Source of the DNA: Anseranas semipalmata
Taxonomy: Eukaryota > Chordata > Aves > Anseriformes > Anseranatidae
NCBI GenBank assembly: GCA_013399115.1
Contig: VXAA01000092.1
Coordinates: 494,381 to 558,380, forward strand
Direction: 5' to 3'
Length of the DNA stretch: 64,000 nucleotides
The notes below the pieces were generated by a model that saw nothing but the letters and a program-made list of their open reading frames with translations, searched no databases and was not told where the DNA came from. A program made the position numbers and the translations under genes. Positions 33,525 through 46,676 of the stretch are shown piece by piece (position 1 is the stretch's first letter; each line of letters starts with the position of its first letter).

Positions 33525-33745
33525 ATCCACCCTTCTCCATCCATCTACACTTCCCTATCCTTCCATCCTTTCTTCTCCATCCATCCTTCCTCAACCATCC
33601 ATCCATCCTTCCCCATCCATTCACCCTTCCCCATCTGCCCATCTCCATCCATCCACCCATCCACCCATCCATCCACCCATCCATCCGTCCATCCATCCAT
33701 CCATCCATCTGTCCTTTGCCATCCATACTTCACCATCCACTATCT
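33525..33745 (+). repeat. ATCC/CATC tetranucleotide microsatellite
   Basis: About 220 bp dominated by CCAT/CCATC units (ccatccatccacccatcc...), most regular at 33645-33710 and degenerate to the left. Open frames through it encode only low-complexity Ser-Ile-His-Pro runs and are not genes. Confidence 0.9.
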
Positions 33746-35621
33746 TTTGGACCCTGTCTTTTCTTTCCCTACAATGGTATGGGAGGGAGAAGACATCAGC
33801 ATCACCTTGCTTTACCCTGAATTCTGGCCAGTGTTGGAGACCTTCATTTCTCCTGGGACAAAGCCGAACCCAATGAAACATCCCAGGGGAGCACTGGGTA
33901 CAAGCACAAGGGCCATGGGGATTGGTGACAGCCTCTGCACGCAGCACTGCCTGGGGACGTGACTGAGGAAGGGCTCTGGGGGTGGAGGTGGCCGCGGAGG
34001 TGGGTGATGTCCTGCAACGGGGTCAGTGTCACGCCAGACCCTGCGCCCCAAGACAATGCCCTAACGACCACGCCTCCCCGCGGGGTCCCCCGCGGGGGCA
34101 TTGCTGGGGATTAGCGCTTTTAATTGGATCAGCGGCCACCTCTTCAAAGCCAGCATCTCGCAGTCGGTGGCATCGCCTCCCTCTGCCCCTCCTCCTCCTC
34201 GCGTGCCTTTGCAGGAACCTGCCCACTTCCACCCTGGGCCACGCAGATGGGGTTGGTTTTATGGCCGGGCTGTCTGCAGGGGGGCTGTGCCTGTGCTCCG
34301 GTTTGGGGTCTGCAGGGGACATTTCCTGGGGACATCCCATGGGTGCCACCACCGCCCTGACCACATGGTGCCCATGTTACCACAGCTTGGGGACCAGCGG
34401 GGTTGGGGACATTCCTGGTGTGCCCGGGGCTGAGGCCACCCTGCTTCATGGTGCATGGAGCCAGGTGTCCATGAAGCCCCACCAACACCTGCGTTTGCTC
34501 CTCTTATCCCGAGGTAGCTCAGCACCTCTGTGCCCTTACAGCCGGGCCACCTTCCTTACAGCTTCTGCAGGGGGTTTGGGGCCTGCCATTGGCCACTTCC
34601 ACTGGTTGTGGCCCATTTCTGATGTGTTCTCTGCTCCCACATCTGGCGCCTCTTAAACTTCATGTGCTTGCGTTGTGGATTCTGAACGCCCGGACGAAGT
34701 GGTGGTGCTGGATGGAAAAAAACCTGACAGATAAACCTGGAAGGACCAACCCCTCCTACTTACACCTGAGGAGGAAGCAATGTCCCCGAGGGTGGAGGAG
34801 AAGGGACTGCAGTGAGGGGAGAAGTGCCCCAGCCCGGGAGGCTGCATTAAGCACGCCCGTGTGTTGCTGTTGCCCCCCGGAGCCAGAACGCCTTCCAGCG
34901 GGAGAGATGCTGCGTGGTCGCGTTGCAGCTGCAAATACCCCGAGGAGCCTACAGAGAGCTACAGGGAGCAGCTGCCCATCAGTGCTCAGAATTAGCATAA
35001 AAACCCCACACAAAGCGCTGGCAAGGCCAGGCAGGTGCAGGTAGGGTGGCAAAACCCCATCAATGCCACCTCAGCCCTCATGCAAGAGCCTTCATCTTTG
35101 CAGGGCTGGGCACAGTGATGTCCCCCTTTCCTCCTAGCTCAGGCCAGGGCTGGTGTCTGGGTCTCTGCTGGGTTCCTTGGACGGGATGTTTGAAGCCCCA
35201 ACACCCTCAGCGCCATGTAGACAAACTGCATTTGGGTGTTTGCTCTGAGTTTTTTGCTCTCAAGACTTCAGGCAAGCTTTGTGGAGCGCCATCAAAGCCC
35301 TCGCAGCTCCTCCAGCTCAGCGAGCATCTGCCATCTGCCAGTAGCAGATGCTGGGTTTCTGCTCGCAGGCTTTATCCACTCCAGCAAAGGTCCCACCTGG
35401 CTCAGGCTCCTCCTTGTGCCCTCTGGGTAAGCCAAGAGAAACGTGGTCTTGTTCCTCCTGGGGAAGGTGGGACAGAGCAGGGGACATCAGCCAGGGTTAC
35501 ACCTGGAGGTCTTGGACAGCCCTGGCCTCCCCAAACCACACATAAGCCCTACAGCCACAAGCTGAGGGTCCTCCTTGCTCATAGATGTGCAAACACTGAC
35601 ATGGTTGCAAGGATTTTTTTT

Positions 35622-35711
35622 CTGCAGGACCCATATCTCCTGATGTTTCTTCTTCAGGACCCAGATCTCCTGCCACTTATTCTGCAGGACCTGTATCTCC
35701 TGTGGGCCCTC
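35622..35711 (+). repeat. 30-bp tandem repeat, three copies
   Basis: Three successive units of the form CTGCAGGACCCATATCTCCT plus 10 variable bases; the starts CTGCAGGAC / CTTCAGGAC / CTGCAGGAC are 30 bp apart and a fourth CTGCAG closes the array. Confidence 0.8.
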
Positions 35712-36864
35712 CTGCAGCCCCCTCTCTCCTCTTGCTGTGGTCTCTTTTGTGTTCAGTAAGAGCATCATGTATGCCATGGCCAAAGCAACCTGAGCTGAGG
35801 CACCTTTGGTCTCTGCAGAGCACATCTGGGCACTGGGTCCAGGCCGGGTCCCCAGCACCAGGCAGGCAGCGCCAGGCTGGACCTAGCCCGGCTGGAAGAT
35901 ACACCGAAAAACTTTTCCCCTTCAGGCTGATCAAACGCTGGAACAGGGACCAAGAGAAGCAGGGGGGGCATCTCCATCCTTGGAGAAACTCAGACCCTGC
36001 CTGGAAGCAGCCCTGAGCAACCTGGTGTAACGTCAGAGCTCTCCCTGCTTGGAGCCGGGGGCTGGACCAGCCACCTCCTGGGGTCCCGGCCAACCGGAGT
36101 CACCCGGCGGCTGTGTGCTCCAGGGCGGATGGCAAGTCACCATCAGAAATCTTGGCTCTACCTCTGGGGTCTTGGGGTTTTTTTACGTCAGAGCCATGCT
36201 ATTTCATGCTCTGTTATCAGGTTAGTCAAAACACTTCTCTAAACTATATGTCTATATAATTGCCAGCTACGCTCACTTCCTTGGCTCCTGCTGTTTTCCA
36301 TTGCATCGGATTTGCAGTCATGGAAAATATCTACTTTCACCTTAATCTGCACGAAGCCCCCCTTCCCACCGGCGGCTGGGGAGCGGGGGGGAAGCCAACG
36401 CCTCCCGGCCCCGTGCGCCCGAGCCCCATGTCCCACCACGGCTGGAGTCATGCCCCACTCCACGCCGGGTGCCACAGCACCCTTGGGGCTCCGCTGCGGG
36501 GAACCAGCGTCACCTCGAATAGGGTTTGGCTGGGTTTGGTGCCACTGTGAAACTCCGGTGCCAAGCCCGTAGCTCTGGAGGCAGTTTGAGTTTTGGCTTG
36601 TAGGTGAAGCATCTCCCAGGGAGAGGGGATGCAGTATCCTCAGGTCACCTCCTCCCTCCCCAAAGGGATGGGATTTCTCCCAGAGCAGCTCTTGCAGCTC
36701 TCCATAGGGTGTTCCAGAGGCAGAGGCCCCCGTGCCGCGCTGGGAGAGCGTTGCCCCCATGGCTGCGCTCCCCTGCGCATCCCTTTCTTTTCCAGGGGTG
36801 AGAAATGGAGAAACCAGCGGAGTGTCCGTGCCATGCAGCCCACAGGCTGTTCTCCTGCCACCAC

Positions 36865-36980
36865 GAGCCTGTCTCTCCCCAGACTAAACAGTCCTAATAT
36901 TTCCTGTCTCTTCTCACATAGAAATGTGTCTGTAATCACTCCTTTCCCCGGTTTCTGCACCTTTTGGATGCTGGAGCGGC
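36865..36980 (-). mobile_element. Probable old CR1-type LINE fragment
   Basis: The + strand reads CTCTCCCCAGACTAAACAGT, then CTTCTCACATAGAAATGT and TTTCTGCACCTTTTGGATGC, resembling the reverse complement of an old CR1 3' region. Heavily diverged and short. Confidence 0.4.
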
Positions 36981-37329
36981 TCAGGATGCACTGAATCTGG
37001 CGGGTTGTCCGCTGCAGCCAAGCCGCTGGGGAAGCAAGATCACATTTCCTTGCCTCCAGCCCCATCAAAGCCCGACACCCCCAAACTGGGAGGCAAAAGC
37101 TCCCCACAGAGGAAAGCTTTGCCAGCACGTCGGGACTGTGCGGACACTGGAAAAAGCCCCCGGCTGCCTGCGGTGCCAGGAAGACGGGTGAGGAGAACGG
37201 GGTGATGAGAAAAACAGGGAAATCCTTAGAGAGCGCGGCTGGCGGGAGCCCAGGGAGGGATCGGAGGGGGAGGAAACGTGAGCAGCGAGGCGAGAGTACA
37301 TCGCGGGGGCCCTTTCACACAGTCGCAGG

Positions 37330-37440
37330 GTGGAGGCACCTCTGGGTCCACCTGCTCCAAGCCCTGCTCCAGCAGGGCCACCAGCAGCAGGTTGCCCGGG
37401 ACCGTGTCCAGGTGGCTTTTGAAGATCTCCAAGGAGGGAG
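37330..37440 (-). mobile_element. CR1 3' tail fragment cut by an octanucleotide array
   Basis: CCCTGCTCCAGCAGGGCCAC, GGTTGCCCGGGACCGTGTCC and CTTTTGAAGATCTCCAAGGA are standard reverse-complement CR1 tail words. The match stops at GGAGGGAG, exactly where the TATCTCCA array begins, and does not resume on the other side. Confidence 0.85.
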
Positions 37441-37808
37441 CTATATCTCTCTATCTCCGTATCTCCATATCTCCATATCTCCATATCTCCGTATCTCCGT
37501 ATCTCTATATCTCCATATCTCCATATCTCCATATCTCCGTATCTCCATATCTCCATATCTCCGTATCTCTATATCTCCATATCTCCGTATCTCCGTATCT
37601 CCATATCTCCATATCTCCGTATCTCTATATCTCCATATCTCCATATCTCCATGTCTCCATATCTCTATATCTCTGTATCTCTATATCTCCATATCTCCAT
37701 ATCTGCCTTATCTCTATATCTCCACATCTCTATATCTCCGTATCTCTGTATCTCCATATCTCTATACCTACATATCTCTATATCTCCATATCTCTATATC
37801 TCTACACC
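37441..37808 (+). repeat. Octanucleotide array, unit TATCTCCA and variants
   Basis: About 46 tandem copies of an 8-bp unit with TATCTCCA, TATCTCCG and TATCTCTA variants, partly in a higher-order pattern. It is nearly pure at 37455-37690 and degrades toward 37808. Because 24 nt is eight codons, it reads as an eight-residue repeat (YLHISISP-like) in several frames; these frames are not genes. Confidence 0.95.
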
Positions 37809-40800
37809 TATGCTCCTCCTCTCGCCTCTGTGCCCCGTGCATGAGCCATCACCAGTGTGGGTTACCTGAAGGGCTCTGCCCAGACAGGGAGGCAGGAGGC
37901 ATGGATGACACAAAGGAGGTGAAGGTCCTCCCGCCTGTGGGATGCAGAAGGACCGCGCACACTGCCTTCTGCTGCCCCTCCGTGCCAGGATTGCGTTTCT
38001 TGGTCTCTCATTTTTTGCCTGTGGGAGCCGGTCAGAGGCAGAATCCTGTCTGTAAATCCGAAGGAAACTGCTTACAAGTCCTTCTCACCAGCACTGCCAA
38101 AAGACCATGATTCATTCCTTTTTTTTGGGGTAGAAATTAATTAGTTCAGGCCCATCACAATTATCTAACTCAATGAGCACAACAATAACCCACTGTTTAA
38201 AGGTTGTTCATGGCCATTTAGCACCATCTGGGTTGTCTGATCAGGGGCTTTGAAAACAGTTGAAAATGAAGTAAGAAGGATTGTTTGGCCCAGACGCCCC
38301 TTTTTGCCTCCCAGCTGCACCAACAATGAAAATAAACCCAGTGGACCCATTAGACACAGAGAGAGGGTCCGCAGAGCAAACACCACCCCGCGTCTCGCCA
38401 TGTGCCTCTGAGCTGCACTTGGTGTCCCCAAATGGGAAAGTGGTGGCCTTGGAGGGAGCGGTGGCGAGGAGCTCAGCCACCTGCCCAAATGGCAAAGAGC
38501 TCCGCACCGGCTGCGCGCCCCTTCGGGCTTCGGGGATGGGGCTGGGAGGGGTGAAGCTTGAGCCACCCCAATGGAAACACTGGGGTTTGCAGGGATTCCT
38601 GCTGGTGCTCAGAGGGGCTTGGACCACTCCAGAAGTGGGACAGCTTCTCGTGGGGGCTGGAGGCTGGATCTGGGGGTTTGCCGGGTGGGGTTGATGGCAC
38701 GGGAAGGCAGCGTGGAGCATCGTTGGTTTTTAAGGGTGAGGAGCTTCTCGCCGTGTCCAAAGTTGCACCAAGAGGTGTTCAGAGCCTGCAGAAATTTCAG
38801 GACAAAGTAACGTATAGCCCACCCCCAGCGTGTCCACACGAGAAGTGAGGCTCCCCAGGTCATATATATTAGGAGATGCCACAGCTGGCAGTCCACGCAC
38901 ACCCCGCAGGGCCTTCCCAGCAGCCAGCCTCCAGGCCCCCCCATCCCTCCACTGGCTGGCTTGGAGTCCCCAGTCCCCCCAGTCCCCGCTCGCAGCCCCC
39001 CAGTTTCTCCAGGATCCATCCCAGACTGATGGCTGCTCCAACACCAGGACCCCCGTGCACACGTGCACGCACAGGATACAGCCCCTCACCTGGGAGAACA
39101 GTTGGAAATGGAGCTTAATGAGGAAATGGAGCTTAATTAATGAGGCAGACTGCTCTGATCAGGGACAAGCACAGTGACCACCCGCCTGCTTACACGCAGC
39201 TGGCCCATTTATCCCCCTATTTCACTATTTTCACATACCTGTTCCTTCCCAAACCACCTTTGTCCCTCCTTTTGCCCATCTTCCATCCTTCTCCTCAACA
39301 TTGTCTTCTTCAGTCCCCAAATGCTCTTCCTGTGGGGTCCCAGCACCTTCTACCCATCAGGGGCACCCGTACCTGGGGTCCACAAACCCCTTCCTGCATT
39401 GCAGGAGGAGCAGTGGTAGCACAGTGGGCTTCTGCATCCCCATCACCAGCCGCATAGACTCATTTAGGTTGGAAAAGACCCTGAAGACCATCAAGTCCAA
39501 AGTACAAGATGCATCATTCTCCATCTCCACTGGTCTGGGTGCAGACAGGGGTCTCTCTGTGCCCATGGAGCTGGGTGTCCGGCCATGCCTGGTGGAGGCT
39601 GCGCTAAGCATGGGCACCACCGTGTCTTCTGCAGAGAGGACACCCAGCTTTCTGACCCTGGCTGAGCCACAGGACATCAGCTGGGGGTCATATCTTCCTC
39701 CATGGGCATTACCGTGGCCACCGCAACTTGCCCGGGAGCTTTGCCAGCCGGATGCATCAGCCTCCTCCTCCTCCTCTTGTCAATGGGGCAATTGCTTGAA
39801 GGACCAGAGAGTAGCATGGCTCATGCTCAGAGCATCCACCCATACGTCTCCTCAGCATGAACTATGCGGTCCTACAATGTGGTTGTGTGGCAGATTTTTG
39901 GTCAGGAGGCCTGGAAGGGTGGATTTGGTTTGGTCAAGGGCAGACAAATAACTCCTCTGCCCTGGGAAGGGGCAGGTCCTGGCTGGGTTGGGATAAAGTT
40001 CGTCCAGTGGTGCGGGCTCTGCCCTTGCAGCACCGTTTCTGCCTACAGGTCACCGAAGGAGGCCAAGGCAACTGGCCTGGGAGGTGACGTTGCATTTGGG
40101 CATCCTTCTTGGCTGGATGACCCCACTCATGGTGTCCCAGGCCACCTGGTGGGGCAGAGGACCTGCTCCTTGAGGGTCTTCCCAGGTCCTGAGCAGCGGG
40201 GTGGATGCTGCGATGCACAATGGACACTAATTCGCAGCGTGGCTGTCCTGGTGGCTTCCTTCCCCTGTAGTTCCATTGCTCACCAGCCTCATCCAGCAGC
40301 CCTGGGATGAGCTTGTTCTCCACGGGGGGATAAACGATGGTGATCCCAACCCTTCATCCCCTCGGACCATCCCAGAGCTGCCAATGGCACCAGAGAGGTT
40401 TTTTTTTCCCCCTGCGGGGATGAAAACAAAACTGTTTTAAGGGAGTGCTAAGAGGGAAGGGGAGCAAATCCTGGAAGAGGTTTCAGGTGCTGCAACCTGC
40501 CCCACCATCAGCTGAACCTCTCACTTGCGCTGGGAGTACAAGGAATCCCAATAACATGCTGATGTCCCAGCCTTGCTGTCTGCCTGGTGGTTTTGCCAAA
40601 GAGGCTGAGCTTCGGCCATTCCTCCCCGCATGGCCTGGGTAGCTGGCTGGAGCAGGGGCATGTCCCATGGCCCTCCCAGCACGGTGAGGACACGTGTGCG
40701 TGATGCATGTTGGCAGGAGTGTTGCTCCCCCCCCCGCAGGAGGGGTGCATCCATCTCTGAAATGGTGGCTCTGTCCCCTGTTTGTACCAAAACCCAGATG

Positions 40801-43800
40801 TTTCACAGTCTTGGTGCTCAGCAGTGCCTCTATGGCCGGCCGGGGCTGCGGTCTCAGCGGGGGGCTCCCCACGTCCCACCAAGCGCAGCAATGGCTCCTG
40901 GTGGGAGATGTTTTTCATCAGGAGGTCCTGTTGCTCCTATCCACGCATCTTTCATTTCTGCGTGGCGTGAAGGCCTTCACACGTTTTAGGAAGGTTCTGG
41001 TCTGGTTGCCCTCCAGGACTGGGTCCTGCCTGGGGAAAGCTGGGCATGTCACCATGGGCTTGCATATGGGCTCCTGCAAGGTGGGAGCCCACCGCCTGCT
41101 GCCAGCCCCAGGTACAACCCAGCTCCTGCCCAGCTTTCATCCCTGGGGAGGAGGGTCCTGAGAGCCCACCCCATGGTTGGGGACTTGCCTGTCTCCACGT
41201 CTCTCCCACACTCGGTGGCACAGCCACCAGCTCCTGCAGGACAGGGCTGGTTATTGCCCCTGTGATGGTTGTGGTGAGACGGGTCCAGGATGTAGGAAGG
41301 GCAGGACGTCAGGACAGCCTCAGCAACCAGCCCTCCATCCTCCAGGTATTTGTGCAGACAAAGGGAACCACAACATACCAAACCTCAGGTCCGGAGTGGG
41401 ATGGAGAGGCTGGGCCAGGCAGCTCTCCACGAACCCTACCTAGATGCCAAACGTAGGCGGGTGCCCCCTACCAGCATCCCCCGCCGCTGACACCTACCAC
41501 ACCAGTGCCCATCTGAACAGGCCGAATTTGGGTCTGGTTGTCTTTCTGTCCTGCAGGTCTCTATGGCTGGTTTTCGCCTGGTGCTGAGCGCTGCAGTTGG
41601 CACATCTCGGCGCGGCGAAGCAGCCTTTTGCCCCTCGGCAGGCTGCCCGGGGCAGAGCTTTGCTGAGCATCACCTAAAAGGCTGTGAGCGGGGCTTGGCG
41701 CGGGGCCGCGGGGGGACTCGCTGAGGTTCCTCCGACCCTCATCAGGCTTCCGGCTCCTGTTCCGTGGCAGGAGGAGCAGCGATAAATCATGAACGGAAAC
41801 ACTGATCCGCTTCCAGACTGCTTTTAGCATGTCCCAAGAATTTACACAGACATCGGTGCGGGCCCCTTCTCCTGCTGCCTGGACCAGGACAACCCGCAGC
41901 CTGCTGATGCAGCCCAGACATGACATGGAGGAGAGGGGCACGTTGTCCTTCCCCGTGACCTTCCCCGAAGCCAGGAGGACCCAGCTGCACAGCGGGCAAA
42001 CGCTGCCGGTACGTGATGCGAAGGGCCCGTAGCTGCTGGCGGTCGTGACTTTGGCCAAGACATTTCTAGGGAAAAACTGCAAATTAGTTTGCTGGCTTCC
42101 CGAGATGGATTATTGGCATTCGAAGCTGGATGTGGATCACCAAAACCAACAACAAGATGGGGTAGAGGTGGATATAGTTTGGCCCTTCATCTAAACGACC
42201 AACAGCCTGTGACAGACACCCAAAATTACCAGAATAAGCTCTCCAGACAGCGTCAATCTGCTGACACGGGAGAGATTGTGTGGCTGGCATTGGGTTGCCA
42301 GCCCAGCATGGCCAACTGCTGGCCCAAGGTGACTGGATGCCCAAAGGCATTTGGGTGCCTCTTGCTTGGTGACTGTTGAGGACCCAAGCCGTGGACATGC
42401 TCTGCAGGTCTGAGCAGCTCAGGACAAAATTGGGGCCCACTGGACTCAGAGGGAGTTTTGTCATTCATGTTGGCTTGGCCGGGGTTTAGCCCTACGCACT
42501 CAGAAGGGTTTTGAGGGAGGTTTTCTCTTTGAAATGGGAATTTAACACTTTCTTGCTGTTGCTTGCCTTGGGAGAATCATTTTCCCATGACCTAAAAGTC
42601 CTCAGCCGGGCAGCGTGTGCGCTGGTTGGGATGGGGCCGGCTGGGTTGATGTGGCACTTTCTGAGCAGGCCGGTGTCCCTTCTGGTCACATTGCAGGTCC
42701 TGGGATGGGACAGGTGGTGGCGAGAAGTGCTGGGAGAGCTGGGACTTGCAGCCACAGCTTGGGATCCCTCTGCTCCTTGTGTCGGTGATGTGAGCAGGAG
42801 AAGAGTGACCCAGTCTCTGCCCGCATCCCCAAAACAAGCTCTGGGTGACGTCCGTACCAGCGCTGGGTCCCGGTTCCCGGCGGGGACGGTCCCTCCTCCC
42901 CTGCCAGGTTCTGCAGCCCCAGGGAGCAGCCGCGCTCCCCACACCTGGCCTGGGGAAGAGGGATAACGTCATCCGGCCGAACGCAGCTCCTTGGCACCGG
43001 AATGGCTGCAAAATACCAGCCAGCAGGCCAGGAAAGGGGCCAGCTGGGGGAAAACGCATGGGCGAGCACAGCGCCAAGTCTCCCCGCCGGGAGCTGGTGG
43101 GGAGGGCTCGGCCGCCGCTTTCCGCAGTTTTCTGCTCTATCCCCTTTACCCCGAGGTAAGGATCGGGGAGGAGGCAGCCCTTGCCACCGAAACGCCCTGG
43201 GATTTTGGACGGCGAGCATCTCAGTTTGGGGTGGTGCTGTGGGGTATGTCAGTGGGGAATGGCATCCTGGTGGCCCCATGGGACGGACTCAGCAGGGCCT
43301 GGGCTGCCCCTTGCCTCTGTGCATGCTCCTCTCCCATACCCTCCTCTCCTCCCCTCTCTCCTCTGCTTTTTCAGACTTCCTAGGGCTTTTTAGAAGCCCC
43401 ACGCAGTGTCGTGGTTGTCCATAAATCTCACCGGTCTCAGACATGGGCTCCAGCCCTCGCCTGGATGCAGGCAGGGCACAACTGCTCCACTTTCCAACCC
43501 CTGGGCCATGCTGGGTGAGGCAGGACCTTGAGGAACAGATGTTGTTTCTTGTTTTTTTCCCCTGTGGTGAGTTTTGAATTTGTCCCGGGCAGATCTCCGG
43601 GAAGGTTTGTAGGGCAGGGAGAGCATCTCAGCCAGACTCTGGTCTGCATCATTCCCTCACCCTCAGGCGTTTTGAATCACGATGATCAGCATGGGGGTCC
43701 CACCTCGTCCCCTTCTCTCTTCCCTGTGGCTGCACGGAGGCGACAGGGGTGACTGCCGCTCTGAGCTCTGTGGCTTGATCCCAATGGATCCGGCTTATCA

Positions 43801-45353
43801 GCTGGAAGGGACCAGATCCTGCGGTCCTCACCCTGATGAGGACAGATGGGAGTGCTTGTCCCTGAAACCCCAACTGCTGTGTAAGTCAGATGGGTGACCT
43901 TGGGCAGACCCCTCCCACCAGTCTTGTCTCCCCAAATTGGGGAAAACCAGAAGAAATGGGGCAGGTGGGAAAAGCCCCCTCCTCGGGGTGCCCCTCCCTG
44001 GTTCCTGGCATGACCCGGCTCAGGGCTCGGAGGTGGATATCGCATCCGAACCCATCGTGTAGAACGGCCACCAGCAGCTCCATGTACTTACCTGGCCCCT
44101 ATTGGAGCCCAGCATTAATTCTGGCCTTCACTAGGTCTTGCATTTCATAATTTGTGGGGATGAGCCAGGATGGTGGGGTGTCACAGGAAGCGTTGGGATG
44201 TCCCACCAGCTGAGGAGACCGAAATGCTGCTCCCCATCCTGCAGGAACCAGATTTTCTCCCCATGCTCAGCACTGAGCCAGGAGCCTGGTGTGGCAAAGC
44301 CATTTCTCCAGGGCGAGAGCAGCAGAAGGGTGAGGTGGGCTTGGGTGGACCCTCGCTGGACCGTGGTGGGCAGGACAGCAGAGCCAGTGTGAGCGGGGAC
44401 GTCCCCTCCCTCAGCGCGCATGGAGGCGAGCCAGGGATGCAAAGCTTTTGACGCTGTCTCCTCTCACGTCCTCAAAGCCAAAACCAGGGTGCCACGGGTG
44501 CCCAGTGGAGCCAAACGTGCCATGATGCAGGATTGCAGGTGCTGGTCGTGGCATCACCTCGTGTCCCATGGTCACCAGGCGGGTGATGAGTTGGTGCTGT
44601 TTTGGGCAGGGAGTCCAACTGATGCCTGTGGAAGCACTTGCACGCAGGAGGTCCATGGTGGATGGCCGCCGGGCTGGGCAGGGATGTGCCTGGTCCTTCT
44701 TAGTGGCCGTTTTGCAGTCCGAGCATCAGGGACACGTCCTCTCTCTGGTGGCACAAGCCGTGGCGCCCAGAGACGCCCCATCTTCTCCAGCCACCAGCGT
44801 GGAGCAAGCAGTGGAACCCACATCCCTCTCCATCCCAAGATGCTCTCCACTGTCCTACCCAACGTGCCAGTGGACATCCAGTGCTGATGGTGCTGGATCA
44901 CATCCAGGACACTTCCTAATTTCTCTGTCCTTGCCTTGGTGGCTTGGCTGTCACATTTTCCCCCTCCATGCGATGCCGCAGCATGCAGATACCCCCATGC
45001 AACGTGAACCTGCGAGTGCTAACGCAGCTCCCACCAGGATCAGCCGTGCTGGTGCCGTCCCCAGGAAACAAGGAGGGGAGCGGGTGAGGGTCCCATCCCA
45101 CCCAAACTTATTTCTAATGTCCCTCCAGAAAGGCAGCCCCGTGCTCACGTGGACACGGTGAGTGCTGATAAAGAGCTGGAGAGATGCGGCCCCTCAGGTG
45201 TGTGCATGGTCATGTCGAGTGGGATGAGTACCGAAAAGCAATTATTGTAAGAACTGTCTCATTATTTGAATTTTATTATTTAAAATGGATGGTGGGGCTG
45301 TCTGAGCAGTACGCATCATGGTACTCAGCAGGACTCAGAGCAGGAGCAGCGCT
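37809..45353. other. Intergenic DNA, no gene recognised
   Basis: 7.5 kb of mostly GC-rich sequence. A CR1 scrap lies at 39453-39502. Open frames are overlapping, two-stranded and without recognisable domains. No RNA gene was recognised. C-runs at 40728-40736 and a T-run at 40400-40407 are simple repeats. Confidence 0.5.
39453..39502 (-). mobile_element. CR1 tail scrap
   Basis: TAGACTCATTTAGGTTGGAA followed by AAGACCCTGAAGACCATCAA and GTCCAA is the reverse complement of the extreme CR1 3' end. Only about 50 bp remain. Confidence 0.75.
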
Positions 45354-45460
45354 GGAGGAAGAAGAGAAGGAGAAGGAGGAGGAGGAGGACAAGGACGAGG
45401 AGGACAAGGACGAGGACGAGGACGAGGATGAGGATGAGGATGAGGACGAGGAGGAGGGGA
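45354..45460 (+). repeat. GAC/GAG polypurine-rich tandem repeat
   Basis: About 107 bp of GAGGAC, GACGAG and GATGAG hexamers preceded by AAGGAG units. In one + frame this reads as an acidic Glu/Asp run within a 98-codon open frame (45184-45480) that has no recognised domain or splice support. Confidence 0.85.
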
Positions 45461-46386
45461 TCAGGTCTCCTCTTGGATAAAAGGGCCAAAGTCCTCAAGA
45501 CCCCAAATTTACAGTGCTCAGGACACAAGTGAGCAGGTGCCATGGCAGATGTGTGACACCGTGCCATGCCAGGGGCTGTCAGCGTCCAACCGTGTGTCCC
45601 TCAGGGCTGTGCTCTGTGCAGCCCCCAGCACTGTGCACACAACCCTGGACTGTGCCTCAGTTTCCCCCCTATGCAACACATGAGGGACTCCAGTGTCCCA
45701 CCAAAGCCCCCTGTTATCCATGCACCAACCCAAAGGACCTCACCAGCTGGAGATGCTCGTGGGGGACGAGAGCCCGCGGTCATGCTGGGAACCGTGTCCC
45801 GAGTTGGCAGTTCTCAGCTCCCAGTCTTGGCCAATGGGGCCGGCAGGGGGTGGCCTGGGGACAGCGGGGTGGCCATCGAGGACCTGCAGGGATGCAGGGG
45901 GATGAGAGCAGATGCAGAGCTGCATCGCTGCCTGTGCTGGGGAATTCTGAGGGACCACGGCGGGGTTTTCTGTCCCATGGATGGGGCTTGGCACCAGGGA
46001 CATGCTTGTGGCCGTCCCACGCACTGCAGGGGACCCAGGAGGAGCAGGGCTGTCCCCAGCTGGGACCTTGCAGTCAGGGGGGACCGGTCCCCGTAAGCAT
46101 CCCCATCACTGGCACCACCCGATGGGCCTCTGGCAGCCATCCCCATCCCCAGGCATCCCCTTCTGGGTGCTGGCCAGGGCGAAGCCCCCGTGCCAGCCCC
46201 CCCAAAGCCACCTCCTGCCATGGGGGCCGCAGGGGCCCCCGCATCGAGGTCCTGCCCCGGCTCACAGCACGGCCGGTAGCCGGGAACCTGCGCGCGGACC
46301 AGAAGCCCGTTTCATACGGCCAGGGCATATAATAAAATTAAACCTCATTAAGCACTTAGAGAAGGGTTTGTATTGAGGGGGCTGGG
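45461..46386. other. Intergenic DNA up to the second gap
   Basis: GC-rich, no recognised gene or mobile element. It becomes AT-rich just before the gap (aataaaattaaacctcattaag near 46330-46352). Confidence 0.5.
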
Positions 46387-46676
46387 NNNNNNNNNNNNNN
46401 NNNNNNNNNNNNNNNNNNNNNNNNNNNNNNNNNNNNNNNNNNNNNNNNNNNNNNNNNNNNNNNNNNNNNNNNNNNNNNNNNNNNNNNNNNNNNNNNNNNN
46501 NNNNNNNNNNNNNNNNNNNNNNNNNNNNNNNNNNNNNNNNNNNNNNNNNNNNNNNNNNNNNNNNNNNNNNNNNNNNNNNNNNNNNNNNNNNNNNNNNNNN
46601 NNNNNNNNNNNNNNNNNNNNNNNNNNNNNNNNNNNNNNNNNNNNNNNNNNNNNNNNNNNNNNNNNNNNNNNNNNNN
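46387..46676. other. Assembly gap (290 N)
   Basis: Run of N directly adjoining the 37-bp minisatellite; the missing sequence is likely more of the array, collapsed in assembly (inference). Confidence 0.99.

Larger units (their letters stand above)
33746..37329. other. Intergenic DNA with small repeats
   Basis: No gene recognised. Includes a 30-bp triplicate (35622-35711), a CpG-rich doublet of CCCCGCGGGG palindromes at 34076-34098, an AT-richer segment at about 36165-36340 and a probable old CR1 piece at 36865-36980. Confidence 0.55.

Noticed and set aside
33103..33962. Several open frames rich in Ser, Pro, His and Ile, or Met-Asp-Gly-Trp on the other strand
   Set aside because: Translations of the ATCC microsatellite and its flanks.
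37441..37808. Regular repeat that might suggest a CRISPR array
   Set aside because: Eukaryotic tandem repeat with an 8-bp unit and no spacers.
37065..38110. Open frames encoding an eight-residue repeat in several frames
   Set aside because: Produced by the TATCTCCA array, in which 24 nt is both three units and eight codons.
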